This document shows positions 11,091-21,876 of a DNA stretch of 64,000 nucleotides, piece by piece. Positions within the stretch are counted from its first letter, which is position 1. Each line of letters starts with the position of its first letter. Source of the DNA: Channa striata (lineage: Eukaryota > Chordata > Actinopteri > Anabantiformes > Channidae); the NCBI GenBank assembly GCA_033026295.1, contig JAUPFM010000057.1, positions 124,001 through 188,000 of the forward strand, read 5' to 3'. The position numbers were made by a program, and so were the translations under genes. The notes under the pieces are model-generated. The model searched no databases. It saw nothing but the letters and a program-made list of their open reading frames with translations, and was not told where the DNA came from.

Positions 11091-11680
11091 AACATGCAAA
11101 TATGTGACCTCAGGGGCTTTCAGTTCTTCAAAACAGCACTGAGATTGGAGAATATGAAAGTATGCCTGTGCATCAGCTTCTTCTCTGTGTTTGGAAAGTC
11201 CGAGTTCAGCCACGTGTCCCCGGCTGCAGAAGAGAGGGGCAAACAGCTCATTGTCCATCCATTTATTATCTGTATCTCCTTAGACATACTCTGATATTTT
11301 GTTGGGAACATGGTTGAGACAAATAAAGCTGTCATTGCAGGAAAAACTGAATGAGTAAACTCTGCAAAATGGTTCCTCTAAAAGGTACTCTCCATCTATT
11401 TATCAATTAATCACGTGTAACCGCTTATTCTGTTGGGGCCACAGGTAGGCTGGAACAAATCCCCGCTGTCATAGGGCGAGAGGCCCCGAGGGGACAACGC
11501 AGACAGACATACACATATATTCATTCACATTCACATGCATACAAATATATATGGATAATTTAGATTCACCAATTAACCTGAAGGAAATCCACGCGAGCAT
11601 GTGCAAACATGCAAACTCTTTTATGCTGGACATAAGCACAGAGGCAACAGGGGCCAATCCTGAAAGACAAAGTAAATGGT
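11090..11680 (+). repeat. Dispersed repeat, partial (copy also at 20711-21180)
   Basis: TTTCAGTTCTTCAAAACAGC then ATTGGAGAATAT, a SINE-body-like segment, is followed by CCATCCATTTATTATCTGTA, CATAGGGCGAGAGGC, AATTTAGATTCACCAATTAA and AACATGCAAACTC. The same order occurs at 20711-21180. This is a common non-coding teleost repeat; I do not assign a family name. Confidence 0.55.
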
Positions 11681-12433
11681 TATACCGTGGTAGTGCTTTG
11701 GCATTTTTTACTCAATCACTCCTGCTTAGCTCTGCCATGGCATCATCGTTCTCTCACACACCTCTCAAATCTCCCCCCGCCAGCCCCAGTCAGGTTAAAA
11801 TCCCCCACTACAAGTCATCGTTGCTGCTGTTCGATCACAAAGAAACAACCTTAATATTACAGCAGTGTTGAGCCTTCATGATGTCACAGTTTGCCTTTGA
11901 CGGAGGCATACTACTGTTCATTCTGGCCACACCAAGGACAAGGTCGACCTGATGTTAAATGTGACTATGCACTGAATAATACATATTTTATTGTGTGTTA
12001 TACAACTAGTGGTAGTAGCACACCTCAGACTGTCATATAGTGCTAAGATCAGGAAAAGGTGCTCAGGAGGAGGCTGGAGTTATTGTGTTATTATGTTACC
12101 AAAAAGCTTGTAATTTGCTGTCAATAAAATTAACACAATCAACCGAAACAGAAGAAGAATGTGTGATCTTTGGATTTGGTCGTGTTCAGCCCTTCAGCTG
12201 TTAGTCTTTTTGAGGTTTTTATTGAGGTTTGTATTGGTTACACTGTTTGTGCACAAATCTACGCTGTATCATATCAAAGACACAAGGCGATATGTGCGAT
12301 ATTTGCATGAAGGCCTGTAACAAGATAAGAATTACATGAGTTATATTAGGTAGTGTATTATGACACTAAGTCATGCATTTAATCCGTGCAGATAATGAAA
12401 AGTGTGTCACATAGTATGAGGCCCAAGAGACAC
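11681..12433. other. Intergenic stretch upstream of T3
   Basis: No gene recognised. From about 12180 the sequence resembles the T2 upstream region (GAGGTTTGTATTGGTTACAC versus GAGGCTTGTGTTTGTTACCC at 7388), so the tandem duplication that made T2 and T3 includes several hundred bases of 5' flank. Confidence 0.5.
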
Positions 12434-12490
12434 TGAGAGACAGGAGGAGGGGAGGGAAAAGTGGGGAGGAGGAAAGAGATAAATCAGCTG
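12434..12490 (+). promoter_or_regulatory. Candidate proximal promoter of T3
   Basis: CTGAGAGACAGGAGGAGGGG, a G/A tract and AGAGATAAATCAGCTGTGTG end about 45 nt upstream of the T3 start codon, the same arrangement as T1 and T2. Inferred from paralogue conservation. Confidence 0.4.
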
Positions 12491-12532
12491 TGTGACAGAA
12501 CTTCATGTGTTTAGCAGCTTCACCTCTTTGTC

Positions 12533-13940
12533 ATGATGGATGAAGCTGAACTCTGTTTTCCACAACTCCTCAACACCTCGTGCCTGAAAAACACACGTCC
12601 TTACTCGGAGTCAATGCTCATTTACATCCTGATGTCCTTCGTCTCTCTGCTCACTGTGGTTCTTAACCTGCTGGTCATCGTCTCCATCTCCCACTTCAGG
12701 CACAGAGAAATGTTTTAGCTTTGACGTCTTGAACTGAAATTGTGATCTCTGAACATCACATCACTAACTGTTACTCCTGCTTTTATAAATATATTTGCTT
12801 CTATTGCTGTGGATGTTTGTATGTGAACACTGATTATAATGACCTACTGGTCATCGTCTCCTTCTCCCACTTCAGGCACAGATAAAAATTTGGGTTTTTA
12901 CTTTACATTTTGATGTTGTAACGAGATTTATTGTAACCACTGACCATTGCCCACTGACGATAATTGATAATTTGTTCATGTAGTGATAATTCAAAAGGAA
13001 ATACCTCAGAGTACACAACTGTCTGATTTCCATCATTAAGACTTATTTAAACACTTTTTGTTAGTTCCATACATTTTCATCAGGCAACATTCACAACATT
13101 GTCATACTCATATTATTCTCTCTCTCCAGGCAGCTTCACACTCCCACCAACCTCATCATCCTTTCTTTGGCAGCGTCGGACTTCCTTGTGGGGCTCTTCA
13201 TCATGCCATTTCAAACCCTTTTAATAGAACCTTGCTGGTTCCTGGGTGATTTGATGTGTTCTCTCTGTTTTTTTGTAGCATTTCTCACTGTACCTTCTTC
13301 AGAAGTGAACATGGTTCTGATATCAGTCGACCGTTATGTTGCTATCTGTGACCCTCTGCGTTACTCCACCAAAATCACTCAGAAAAGAGTTAAGATCTGT
13401 GTTCTCCTGTGTTGGATTTATTGTGTTTTCTACAGCTTTACGATTTTATACGATAACTTGAAAGAACCAGGCAGGTATAACTCCTGCTATGGACAGTGTG
13501 TGATTAATATATCTGGGACTGTTCACATTATATTGGCCTTCATCCTTCCCATTTCTACCATTGTCATCCTGTATCTGAGAGTGTTTGTAGTGGCTGTGTC
13601 TCAGGCTCGTGCCATGCGCTCCCACATTACAGCTGTTAAACTGCAGAGTTCAGTGACTGTAACTGTGAAGAAATCAGAGCTGAAAGCAGCCAGGACTCTG
13701 GGGGTCGTTGTCGCTGTGTTTATCATGTGTTACTGTCCATTTTACTGTGTTTCTCTCTCTCGATCTGACATCACGATGGCTTCTTCAACTAACACTTTTA
13801 TAAACATTCTGGTATTATTGAATTCCTGTCTGAACCCTGTGATTTATGCCTTTTTTTATCCCTGGTTTAGAAAATCTGTTAAACTCATTGTTACACTGCA
13901 GATACTGCAGCCTCACTCCAGTCAGGCCAATATAATGTAG
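12533..13940 (+). CDS. T3: trace amine-associated receptor (non-classical), intact
   Basis: CDS is join(12533-12699, 13130-13940), 325 aa, with a 430-nt GC-AG intron, the longest in the array. An upstream in-frame TAG in the 5' region fixes the start at MMDEAELCF. Visible: NTSC sequon, TM1, QLHTPTN, SDFLVG, VDRYVAICDPL, CYGQC, NPVIYAFFYPWF. Residue 3.32 is Ala and 5.42 is His; Glu is at 3.40, as in T2 and T5. The classical and the alternative amine-binding Asp are both absent. SLAASDFL replaces SLAVSDFL in TM2. Toggle 6.48 is Tyr. The last 60 residues are nearly identical to T2 (RSDITMASSTNTF, PHSSQANIM). A partial copy of the exon 1 end lies inside the intron at 12843-12885. Confidence 0.92.
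12843..12885 (+). repeat. Duplicated exon 1 end inside the T3 intron
   Basis: CTACTGGTCATCGTCTCC then TTCTCCCACTTCAGGCACAG repeats the last part of T3 exon 1 and its donor (12669-12705) with few changes. It creates a second CAG|GCACAG sequence about 180 nt downstream of the real one. It is not part of the reading frame and is probably a small tandem-duplication scar. Confidence 0.75.
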
Positions 13941-15000
13941 AGAGAAACTGTGAAGTGAGTGAAAAGAGACATGAGCACATTCTGTGAAGCAGAAAATTTG
14001 TTTTGATGTGCTGTTGTGTTTTTTTTTTATGTAGTTGTATTTATTTTATTCAAAAAAAATTTTTTTTCATTTATCATTAATCAACCGCATAGAAAGATTT
14101 AAGTACACCCTACACTCCAGATGCACATCCTCTTATTTTAGCAGAGCAGTTTGTTGTTTCTTCTGTAAGAACCACACTAAAAGGATTTTTTTTTCAATTA
14201 AAAAGTTAAGCTTTCGTCCACAATTGCTTCTTCTGTTGTTGCATTTTATTGCTAGCAGGGATCAGTTATACGGGCTGTAGATCCACATCATGAATTTAAT
14301 AAAGTTTATATACAGTACATGCTGAAACTGATCAGGCTAATGTCGAATGCTGTACTAAAACAGCATGAAGTTAAATAAAATAAAACATCTGATCTAACAA
14401 TTGAACAAAAGACTTTTGTTGGAGTTCAGCAAACCTAACAATTTTAGGCCAGATACTTTAACCATTGTATTCAGTGGTTGTAATAACTGTGGTGGACTAA
14501 TAGATGCCTATTTTAACTCTGTATCAGACATCAAAATGTGAATCCATTTTTTAACTGAACTTTTTGCATTGCCTTTTCGGGATGTCTTCTGAATGTTGAG
14601 TTCAAATAGTTCAAACGTTCAAATAGCTTTTGTAACATCTTTTCAGCGTGTCTTTGCAATGAGACATCAAATTTACATTGAGTCATTTAGCAGAAAACAT
14701 AACTTACCACCAAAGGCACACACCAGGCGCAACTTAATAAAGACATTTTGGACCTAATTTTGTTCTATTTCAGTGGAAACATGAGATAGTAGTTGTGAAT
14801 CGCACATTAGCGCGCTAGCAACATTAGCATCATTTCAGTGTGGCAGACGTCTGTGTTATTATGTTTGGCTAATGTGTGTTGCTGCCATAGGCCAGACAAA
14901 CTCAGAATGAGCTTGTTAGATTCCTCAAATGAAAAAAGGAACTGAGAACTGTCACGTGTGCCCACTAGATGGGAGGACCAGGAAACACCTGGTCACTTTT
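13941..15000. other. T3 3' flank and intergenic
   Basis: The T3 3' flank shares scattered blocks with the flanks of T5, T8 and T12 (TTTGTTTTGATGTG, CTGTAAGAACC). An AATAAA at 14298-14303 is a possible poly(A) signal, about 360 nt after the stop. No further gene recognised. Confidence 0.45.
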
Positions 15001-15220
15001 TGTATGTGGAGAGAGAACAGATGTCCCCTGATAGCCATCACCTCCTAATTGGTAGGAAGTTACTAGACACAGGAAATGGGATTGAGAAGTATAGCTGAGT
15101 ATCATTTTGTTTCTTCTGGCCTACACACAGTATTGATGTTGGTTTCCAGAGGATGCGGGGTGACCACGGTTTCAAATTAACAGGATCCCGTTGTCCTATG
15201 GACAGTAAAAATAGCTCCCC
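15000..15220 (+). repeat. Dispersed repeat, copy 1 (copy 2 at 20434-20650)
   Basis: TTTTTGTATGTGGAGAGAGA then ACAGATGTCCCCTGATAGCC and AGGAAATGGGATTGAGAAG through GACCACGGTTTCAAATTA are repeated in the same order at 20434-20650. It is non-coding and of unknown family. Confidence 0.6.
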
Positions 15221-15359
15221 AGACACAAAGATTCAGCATCTGGGCCAATAAAAAAAATTACCTTAACATTTACAGTTTACTATTATTATTTACTATCTAG
15301 TTTTGTTCAGCTGTAAGAACCAAAATAAAAGGAAACTCATACTATTATGAATTCAGTTC

Positions 15360-15450
15360 AGCTTGTGTGTATACACACACATGAATATATACACCCAATC
15401 AGGCATAACATTATGACCAGCTGTGCAATTTAATGCATCTGACTTATTAA
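15360..15450 (+). repeat. Short dispersed repeat: CA run plus ATCAGGCATAACATTATGAC
   Basis: A small CA/TA-rich tract followed by CAATCAGGCATAACATTATG and ACCAGCTGTGCAATTTAATG. Related copies follow the + strand TAAR genes at 23690-23790, 40580-40680 and 61100-61205. Confidence 0.5.
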
Positions 15451-15807
15451 CTCTGCTGGCAATAAAAAATAGTAAGTGTAAGTAATAGTAAGTGTACAGC
15501 TTTGTGTACAGCTTTGTTATGTCTTTGTTATGTCTTTTATTGCTCTTAAACACGTGAAAAGACAAGTGAAGTATTTCATAGTGGAGCTTATGACAGATGA
15601 AATGGTACAAAAACCACATATTAAACTTTATGTCTTGAAAACTTCATATGGAAGACACAAAGACACTAATGAGAAGTACAGTTTGCTCCTGAATTTCCAA
15701 CCTGCAAATTAGGACAGAATAACCAACTCCTCACATGTGCAACATTTAACAACAGGGAGAAGGAATATCACTTAACTTTACGGGAAATGTCACTGCACAG
15801 TTTCTCT

Positions 15808-17140
15808 CTACAGCACTTTGGTGTCACGAGAGTGACGCTGCAGTATCTAAAGTGTAACAGTGAGTTTAACAGATTTTCTAAACCAGGGATAAAAAAAGGC
15901 ATAAATCACAGGATTTAGACAGGAATTCAATAATAACAGAAAAACCACCAACTCCTCAGATGTAGAACTGATCATTATGTCATGGTCTGAGAAGGACACG
16001 CAATAATATGGCCAATAACATATAAGAAACACAGCGACAACGACCCCCAGAGTCCTGGCTGCTTTCAGCTCTGATTTCTTCACAGTTACAGTCACTGAAC
16101 TCTGCAGTTTAACAGCTGTAATGTGGGAGCGCATGGCACGAGCCTGAGACACAGCCACTACAAACACTCTCAGATACAGGATGACGATGACGGGGATGAT
16201 AAACCTTATCACAATATCAAGAGCTCCCAATATATTAACCACACATTCTCCATAGCAGGAGTTATACCTGCCTGGTTGTTCCAGGTTATCGTATAAAATC
16301 ATAATGCTGTAGAAAACACAAGAAACCCAACACAGGAGAACACAGATTCTAACTCTCTTCTGAGTGATTCTGGTGGAGTAATGCAGAGGGGCACAGATAG
16401 CAACATAACGATCGACTGATATCAGAACCATGTTTATGACTGAGGCACAGACAGTGATAAAAGGTACAATGTTACACAGAACACAGAGCAGGTCACCCAG
16501 CAGCCAGCAGGGCTCTGTGTAAAGGATCTGAAATGGCATCACTATGAGGCCCACAAGGAAGTCTGAGACAGCCAGAGAGACGAGGAGGAGGTTGGTGGGA
16601 GTCTAAAGCTGCCTGGAGTGGAAGAAGATCATTCCTGTGAATATAATAAACAGCATCAACAAAATCACCACCATAAGTCGCTGTTTTACAAAAGCAGTTA
16701 TAACTGTTGAAACTACAGAGGATCTTTGTAATTATGGTGGTTGGAAATTATAAAAATCTCATCAAACTTCCAGCATGTGATGCTTAGACACGACTTATTC
16801 AGTCTCAACAACAACAGCATTATAATCAGTGTTCACGTACAAACATCAGTCCCTTAGTAAAAGCAGTGGATCTAAGTGCTGCTTTTAGTGATGTGATGTT
16901 CAGAGGTCACATATTTAAGTTCGAGATTTTAACGCCAAGCCACATAACATCAAAGCTAAAACTGTGCCTGAAGTGGGAGATGGAGACGATGACCAGCAGG
17001 TTAAGAACCACAGTGAGCAGAGAGATGAAGGACATCAGGACGTAAATGAGCATCGACTCAGACTGAGGATGTGTGTGTTTCCTGCAAGAAGTGTTGATTT
17101 GTGGAAAACAGAGTTCAGCTTCCTCCAGCGTCTCCATCAT
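15808..17140 (-). pseudogene. T4: TAAR pseudogene with stop in ICL1 and truncated tail
   Basis: Exon 1 is complement(16968-17140) (MMETLEEAELCF, NTSC, TM1), the GC-AG intron is 16613-16967, and exon 2 is complement(15808-16612). The first defect is at 16603-16605: QLHTPTN reads Q-L-stop (CAC changed to TAG). The second is two residues missing after Pro5.50 in TM5 (IIPVIVILY against IIPVSTIVVLY), a 6-nt deletion. The third is CAG to TAG at 15847-15849, which removes the last 13 codons before the ancestral stop at 15808-15810. The rest of exon 2 is open: ISVDRYVAICAPL, CYGEC, NPVIYAFFYPWF. Residue 3.32 is Pro and 5.42 is Asp. TM6 reads ICYWPYY, with Trp at 6.49. It is the closest minus-strand neighbour of the + group and shares its 3' flank with T6 and T9. 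Confidence 0.88.
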
Positions 17141-17315
17141 CAGACACTGAGGAGAAGAGAAGCTGCTGAAGACTTGCAGCTTTGTGAGCAAAGTTCTGCA
17201 TCATACGAGTGATATGTTCATCCTCGTTCCCTCCTTTCTCTCTGATTTCCCAACAGATTCTCGTCCATGCTCCAGCTATACGCCATGATGTCATGATGTT
17301 CATCTTAACCACTTT
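17141..17315 (-). promoter_or_regulatory. Candidate promoter of T4 (degraded copy of the T7/T10/T11 type)
   Basis: The minus strand reads GATGCAGAACTTTGCTCACAA upstream of the start, a G/A tract (GAGAGAAAGGAGGGAACGAG), and ACATCATGACATCATGGCG further up. T7, T10 and T11 have ACATCATGACGTATAG here. In T4 the TGACGTA octamer is interrupted. Function is inferred. Confidence 0.35.
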
Positions 17316-17840
17316 CTAAAACTGTATTTGCCTCCAGTAAAAGATTTCTTTTGGTTTATATCGACGGAGATATGAACTAAATCAGTTATGGTATTAGAAA
17401 AACATCTGCACAATCTATACTTTGTTATATGAGCTATTGTGGGGCATTTCGTCTTTATTTGATAGTCATAATTGGAGTTGAGAAAGGAAACACAGCGGGA
17501 ATGATTTGAGTCTGCGATGCTGCAATTATCTACACTGAAATGAATCAACTACCAAAGTGCTCCACAATAAATAATGTTAAATAACAGACTGGTTAAATGA
17601 CAAGGTCAAATGTGCACCATGACGAAGGTCACGACTAGTATCAAATGCACAAAGGATCATTACCCAACTCTGCCATTCCCACGACTTCTTCTGAGCTTTT
17701 TAGTCTCTATGACTTGCTTTGATTTGTTTTCATGATTTTCGTGTCCTTTACCAATGTCCCTAACCTACTCAACAGCTAATACTTGTGTAAAGACCAGCAA
17801 GTCTACCTGCGTGAGTCCACAAAGCGAGGACACCGTGAGA
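17316..17840. other. Gene-free stretch between T4 and the LINE
   Basis: T4 5' flank and AT-rich sequence. The first part (TCTTTTGGTTTATATCG near 17347) resembles flanks of T7, T10 and T11. Nothing else recognised. Confidence 0.4.
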
Positions 17841-20125
17841 CACTTTATTTCTATTCTTCTTGCACTTTTGATCATTTTCATGCTTGTACACTTGAGAAAG
17901 TCCATTTTTTTTCACTAGGTGTGTTCAGCAAATCCCTATTCTCCTTTGCAGACGCAGGACACAGCATTCTCCTTAAGGACGATGTTTGTCCTCACCCAGA
18001 CCACTTTGTTGTCGGCCTCTTTTTCTCTTGCCCTGTGGAACTGCCAGTCTGCATTGAACATGGCTGTCTTCAGTCCAGCTTTTGCTACACAGTCAGCTAT
18101 TCGGTTGCTTACACTTACAGAGACCTGGGTCACACCGCAGGACACAAACACCCCAGCTGCAATCTCCACTGGTTTTACCTTCAACCTGGACGTCGTTCTG
18201 ATCGGGAAATGCACTGCTAACAACATCTCAGTCCCTCCTCTGCATTTATCGGATTACCTCTTCATTCAGCTCACAGGCATCATCACTAGTACACTGATAG
18301 TATTCCAGATCTCTCAATCCGGAGCGGTTCTCTTCCCTAGTTTACGGAATTCTGCCCTTGCCGCAGCATCTCTCCACCCTCAACACAGATGCAGCCACAG
18401 GTGCAATAAGCTCTCTGCCCAACGTCTTCTAGGCCTGCCCACACTTCAGCTCATCCAACTCATAGGTAACGGTACAGACCCGCGAACAACACACCGTGCT
18501 CAGGAGTGCTGAGAGGAAGTGTCACAAATCCAAGACTCAATCTGCTCTTGCACATTATCAGGATTTGCTTGCATCTTTCTCGCATAGTGTCACTAGGGCA
18601 GGGGTCGACAACCTTAATAGCCATTCGGGCCTGTTTCACACAGAGAAGAAAACACCGGGAGCCACAAAACCCTTTTGACATGTAAAACGAAGATAACACT
18701 GCACATATCGTTTTTTATCTTTATGGTATGTATAAAAAAAAACTATAGGGTGTTGCCTTTATGAAATCAATGAACTTCTACAGAGAAAACTACATTTTAT
18801 TTCTGCATGCAACAAAATCTTTTTCAACTCTGAAAAAAAGACATTGGGTGGAGGTTACTTTCAAATAAATACTCAATAACTAATTGAGACCTCCTCGTAT
18901 TTATGGAATAAAAAGCCACTCTTAAATTATCCACAAGTAGCAAACAAAAAATGCAGTTTGCTTGTGTGCGCCATCAGTCAGCCATCAACCTGACTAAAAC
19001 TGACTATTTCTCTGACCAATGTAAAATGTATTTGCAAAATAATAGCCAGTTGAAATATGTGTTTTACTTGGTTAATGTGCTTTTTGCTGCTGAACACATC
19101 AGGGCTGATGCTGAATATCTTTTGAACATTTACAGACCAGTTTCTTTTTCAATGTCTGGCCAAGACCCTGGAATGAACAGTCTTCAATCAAATCTGAGAC
19201 TTTCTTTCCCAGAACAACCTCCTCGATGTCTACTAGACTGCAGTCTTTGACACTGTGAGCCATAAGATCCTTTTGTCTGCACACTCTAAATTGGGCATCT
19301 CTGGATCAGCTCTAGTCTGGCTTTGGTCAATTTTGTCTGGAAGAACTTTCAAGTATCCTGGCAGGGGCATGATTCTAACACTCATAACCTTTCCACTGGT
19401 GTACCACAGGGCTCAGTCTTTGGTCCTCTTTTTTTTCCATATATACTACAATTTTTTTCTATCACTGCTAAGCTGACAACACACAACTCTTCCTGTCCTT
19501 TCCTCCGAATGACTCCACTGTCTTGTCACACATCTCTGTCTCTCTGACATCTTTGCTTGCATGAGAGAAAGAAATTTTTAGCTTAACCAATACTGAAGTT
19601 CTTTCTTCCCTCCGAGACCTCGCAGAATACACAATGCAACTCATTGTGGGCATTGATCATATCTCGTCTAGATACTGCAATGCACTCTTGATGGGGTTAC
19701 ATCATGCATGATAAAACAAGATGCAAATGATCCAAAATGTGGCAGCATGCCTAACTTTTAATTAGATAAAAAGGACTCATGTCACACCACTCCTCAGATC
19801 TTTGCACTGGCTTCCTGTGGCTGCACAGATTAAGTACAAAGCTCTGTCTCTTGCCTACAGGCTGGTAAACTCTACAGCTCCGGGTTACTTTAACTCAATC
19901 ATTCAGGTCTAAAATCCCTCTCCTCAGCTGCAATCTGCCAACGACATCTGGTGGTCCCAGCACCACACAGAAGACACCTAATGAAACAAGAAACACTTCT
20001 TTAAAAGCACTTTGCTTTGATGTTTTTCTCCATGACTTAGATTTTTGCTGCCTTGTACCTTCACTTGTATATCGTTTGGATAAAAGCATCTGCCAGATGA
20101 CTAAATGTAAATGTAAATGTAAATC
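17840..20125 (+). mobile_element. Decayed LINE (CR1/L2-group non-LTR retrotransposon), + orientation
   Basis: Coding scraps occur in the expected order. An endonuclease piece near 18030-18180 has LWNCQSALNM and TLTETWVTPQD. The linker after it is at 18496-18600 (VLRSAERKCHKSKTQSALAH). RT pieces at 19130-19500 include FRPVSFS-type text, GVPQGSVFGPLFFP with the RT GxPQG box, and a degraded active-site region. The C-terminal domain is near 19780-19900 (PLLRSLHWLPVAAQIKYKAL). The 3' end is CTTTGGATAAAAGCATCTGC then ATGTAAATGTAAATGTAAAT. Many stops and frameshifts are present, so it is dead. A hAT-like sequence interrupts it at about 18598-19110. Confidence 0.75.
18598..19110. mobile_element. hAT-like fragment inserted in the LINE
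   Basis: GCAGGGGTCGACAACCTTAA then AGCCATTCGGGCC and AAACACCGGGAGCCACAAAA resemble the terminal region of a ZBED-type hAT element. The segment breaks the LINE between its linker and its RT. The right terminus is not clear. Confidence 0.4.
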
Positions 20126-20433
20126 GCTCCTTCAGACATTTAGAATTTGACAGTCTGTCAATGAAGAAGCTGCTCAGACATGACACTGCATTGTACAGGG
20201 GGTGCAAGTCATTTTCCAGCATGGATGATAGCTTGGCTACCCTCCCAACCCCCCATATCCTGCGGGGAGTCCAGGGGCATCCCCAAAACCAAGCTGGCCT
20301 TCCTGACCAGCTTCTCCAGTCACCTCCTGTTTGCCATCGTTATGCTACTGCACCAGCAGACAACTCCATAGAAAATGGCTAAGGCTACCACAGAATGGTC
20401 TTGGTAGTGCTCCCTCAACAAAGTTCTGGAAGT

Positions 20434-20648
20434 TTTTTGTATGTGGAGAGAAAGCAGATGTCCCCTGATAGCCATCAAATTCTAACTGGTAGGTGGTGCT
20501 CAAGAATACTTGACAAAGGAAATGGGATTCAGAAGTATAGTTGAGACGCTGAGTTTATTCTAGTCTACACATAGCGAATGGTGTTGATTTCAAGAGGGTG
20601 AGGGGTGATCAAGGCTTCAAATTACCAGGGCCGTACCATCCCATAGAC
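20434..20648 (+). repeat. Dispersed repeat, copy 2 (copy 1 at 15000-15220)
   Basis: TTTTTGTATGTGGAGAGAAA, CAGATGTCCCCTGATAGCCA and GGTGATCAAGGCTTCAAATT appear in the same order as in copy 1. It is followed directly by a tRNA-derived SINE head. Confidence 0.6.
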
Positions 20649-20860
20649 ACTAGCTCAGTCGGTAAGGCAGTTGGCTGCAAACCAGAGGGACAATAGTTCA
20701 ATCCCTGGGTTCACAGGATATCAGTTCTTCAACACACCACTGAGGTTAAGGAATATATACTATTACATTATACACTTGAGATGTAGCCTTTTTTTTTTGA
20801 GTGATGTGGATCTCAGCCAAGGGTCCCTGGCTACAGCAAAGAAGGAGCAGACAGCTCGTT
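20648..20860 (+). mobile_element. tRNA-derived SINE
   Basis: TAGCTCAGTCGGTAAGGCAG (20651-20670) is an A box and AGTTCAATCCC (20695-20705) is a B box, at tRNA-like spacing. No acceptor stem can be paired and the body continues with TATCAGTTCTTCAACACACC, so this is a SINE head and not a tRNA gene. Confidence 0.6.
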
Positions 20861-21180
20861 ATCTGTATTTGCTTATCCTGTTTGGGGCAGCATTGGGGCT
20901 GGAGACTCTCCCAGTTGTTATAGGGCAAGAGGCAGGGTCCATTCTGGCAAGGTCTTTAGTCAGTCTTTTGGCCAACACAGAGGAACATAGACAGACATTC
21001 ATTCATACTCACAGTCACACCTTTGGGCAAATTAGAGTCACCAGTTCACTTAACAGGTATGTCTGTGGACTGTGGGAGGAATCTGGACTGCCTGAAGGAA
21101 ACTCACAGATGCACAGGGAGATAATGTAAACTCCTTTATCCTACAAGTGGGCAGAAGCAGAGAGGAAATCATCCTGAAAG
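20860..21180 (+). repeat. Common dispersed teleost repeat
   Basis: Contains CTTATCCTGTTTGGGGCAGC, TTATAGGGCAAGAGGCAGGG, AAATTAGAGTCACCAGTTCA and GTCTGTGGACTGTGGGAGGA in the order seen (more degraded) at 11250-11680. It is non-coding. Confidence 0.55.
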
Positions 21181-21876
21181 ACAAAGTAGCTTGGGACATT
21201 TGTGGTGTTCTTATGTTCATCGTTATGTTCAGTTTAAACTGATTGATGTTGATTGATTGACATGAAAAATCTAGACGTTTTCTATGTACGACACACAACC
21301 ATAACAATATATTTCATGTTTAGTGATCAGCTTTCTCAGACAGCTATGGGTTGCAATTGCTTTTCTTTTGACGCACAGATAAACCTAAAAAATGTCCATC
21401 TCTGTCCAACTCTGATTATTTATTTTGGACTTGCTTCTGACCTTGGATTCGGGATTTTAAATATTGATTCCGTGGCTTTTGGCATAAAGACCTTAGATTG
21501 TGTATGGAATTTTAGAGTTTTGGATTTTAGACTTTTGGGAGGTTTATGTTTTTCCCTCCAGCCTCAACACTTACCTGCCGCTCACCGCTGGATACAATGT
21601 ACTGTATGAAAGTAAAAGAGTCAGTCTGTAATATTTTAGCATGAAGACAAACAACAAGACAAGAATCAATTATACATTACAAAGTGTATTATGACACTAA
21701 GTAATCCATGCAAACGATGACAAGCATGACACATAACCCGAGAGAGAAATAATTAGTGTCAAGAAAACTGTTTCAAAAACATGAGGACAGGAAGGAGGGG
21801 CAAGACAGAGAGTTAAAAATATACCAGTGACAGAGCTTTGCTCAGAAAGCTGTAAGTGATTCTCCTCCTCTCTCTG
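21181..21876. other. 5' region of T5
   Basis: No other gene seen. The region 21640-21870 resembles the T2/T3 upstream flanks (GTGTATTATGACACTAAGTA, CCGAGAGAGA, GCTCAGAAAGCTGTAAGTG), but the G/A tract is shorter and the ATAAATCAG box is degraded to ATATACCAG. Confidence 0.45.

Noticed and set aside
16964..17212. Open frame MPEVGDGDDDQQVKNHSEQR on + (similar ones at 35662-35877, 37570-37914, 62879-63115 and elsewhere)
   Set aside because: It is the antisense reading of TAAR exon 1 and recurs wherever exon 1 recurs; its apparent conservation is inherited from the real strand.
17919..18512. 197-codon + open frame as a host secreted protein
   Set aside because: It contains LINE endonuclease text (LWNCQSALNM, TLTETWV) and is followed by the RT of the same element.
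20648..20712. tRNA gene (TAGCTCAGTCGG ... GTTCAATCCC)
   Set aside because: No acceptor or D/T stems can be paired properly and the sequence continues into a repeat body; treated as a SINE.
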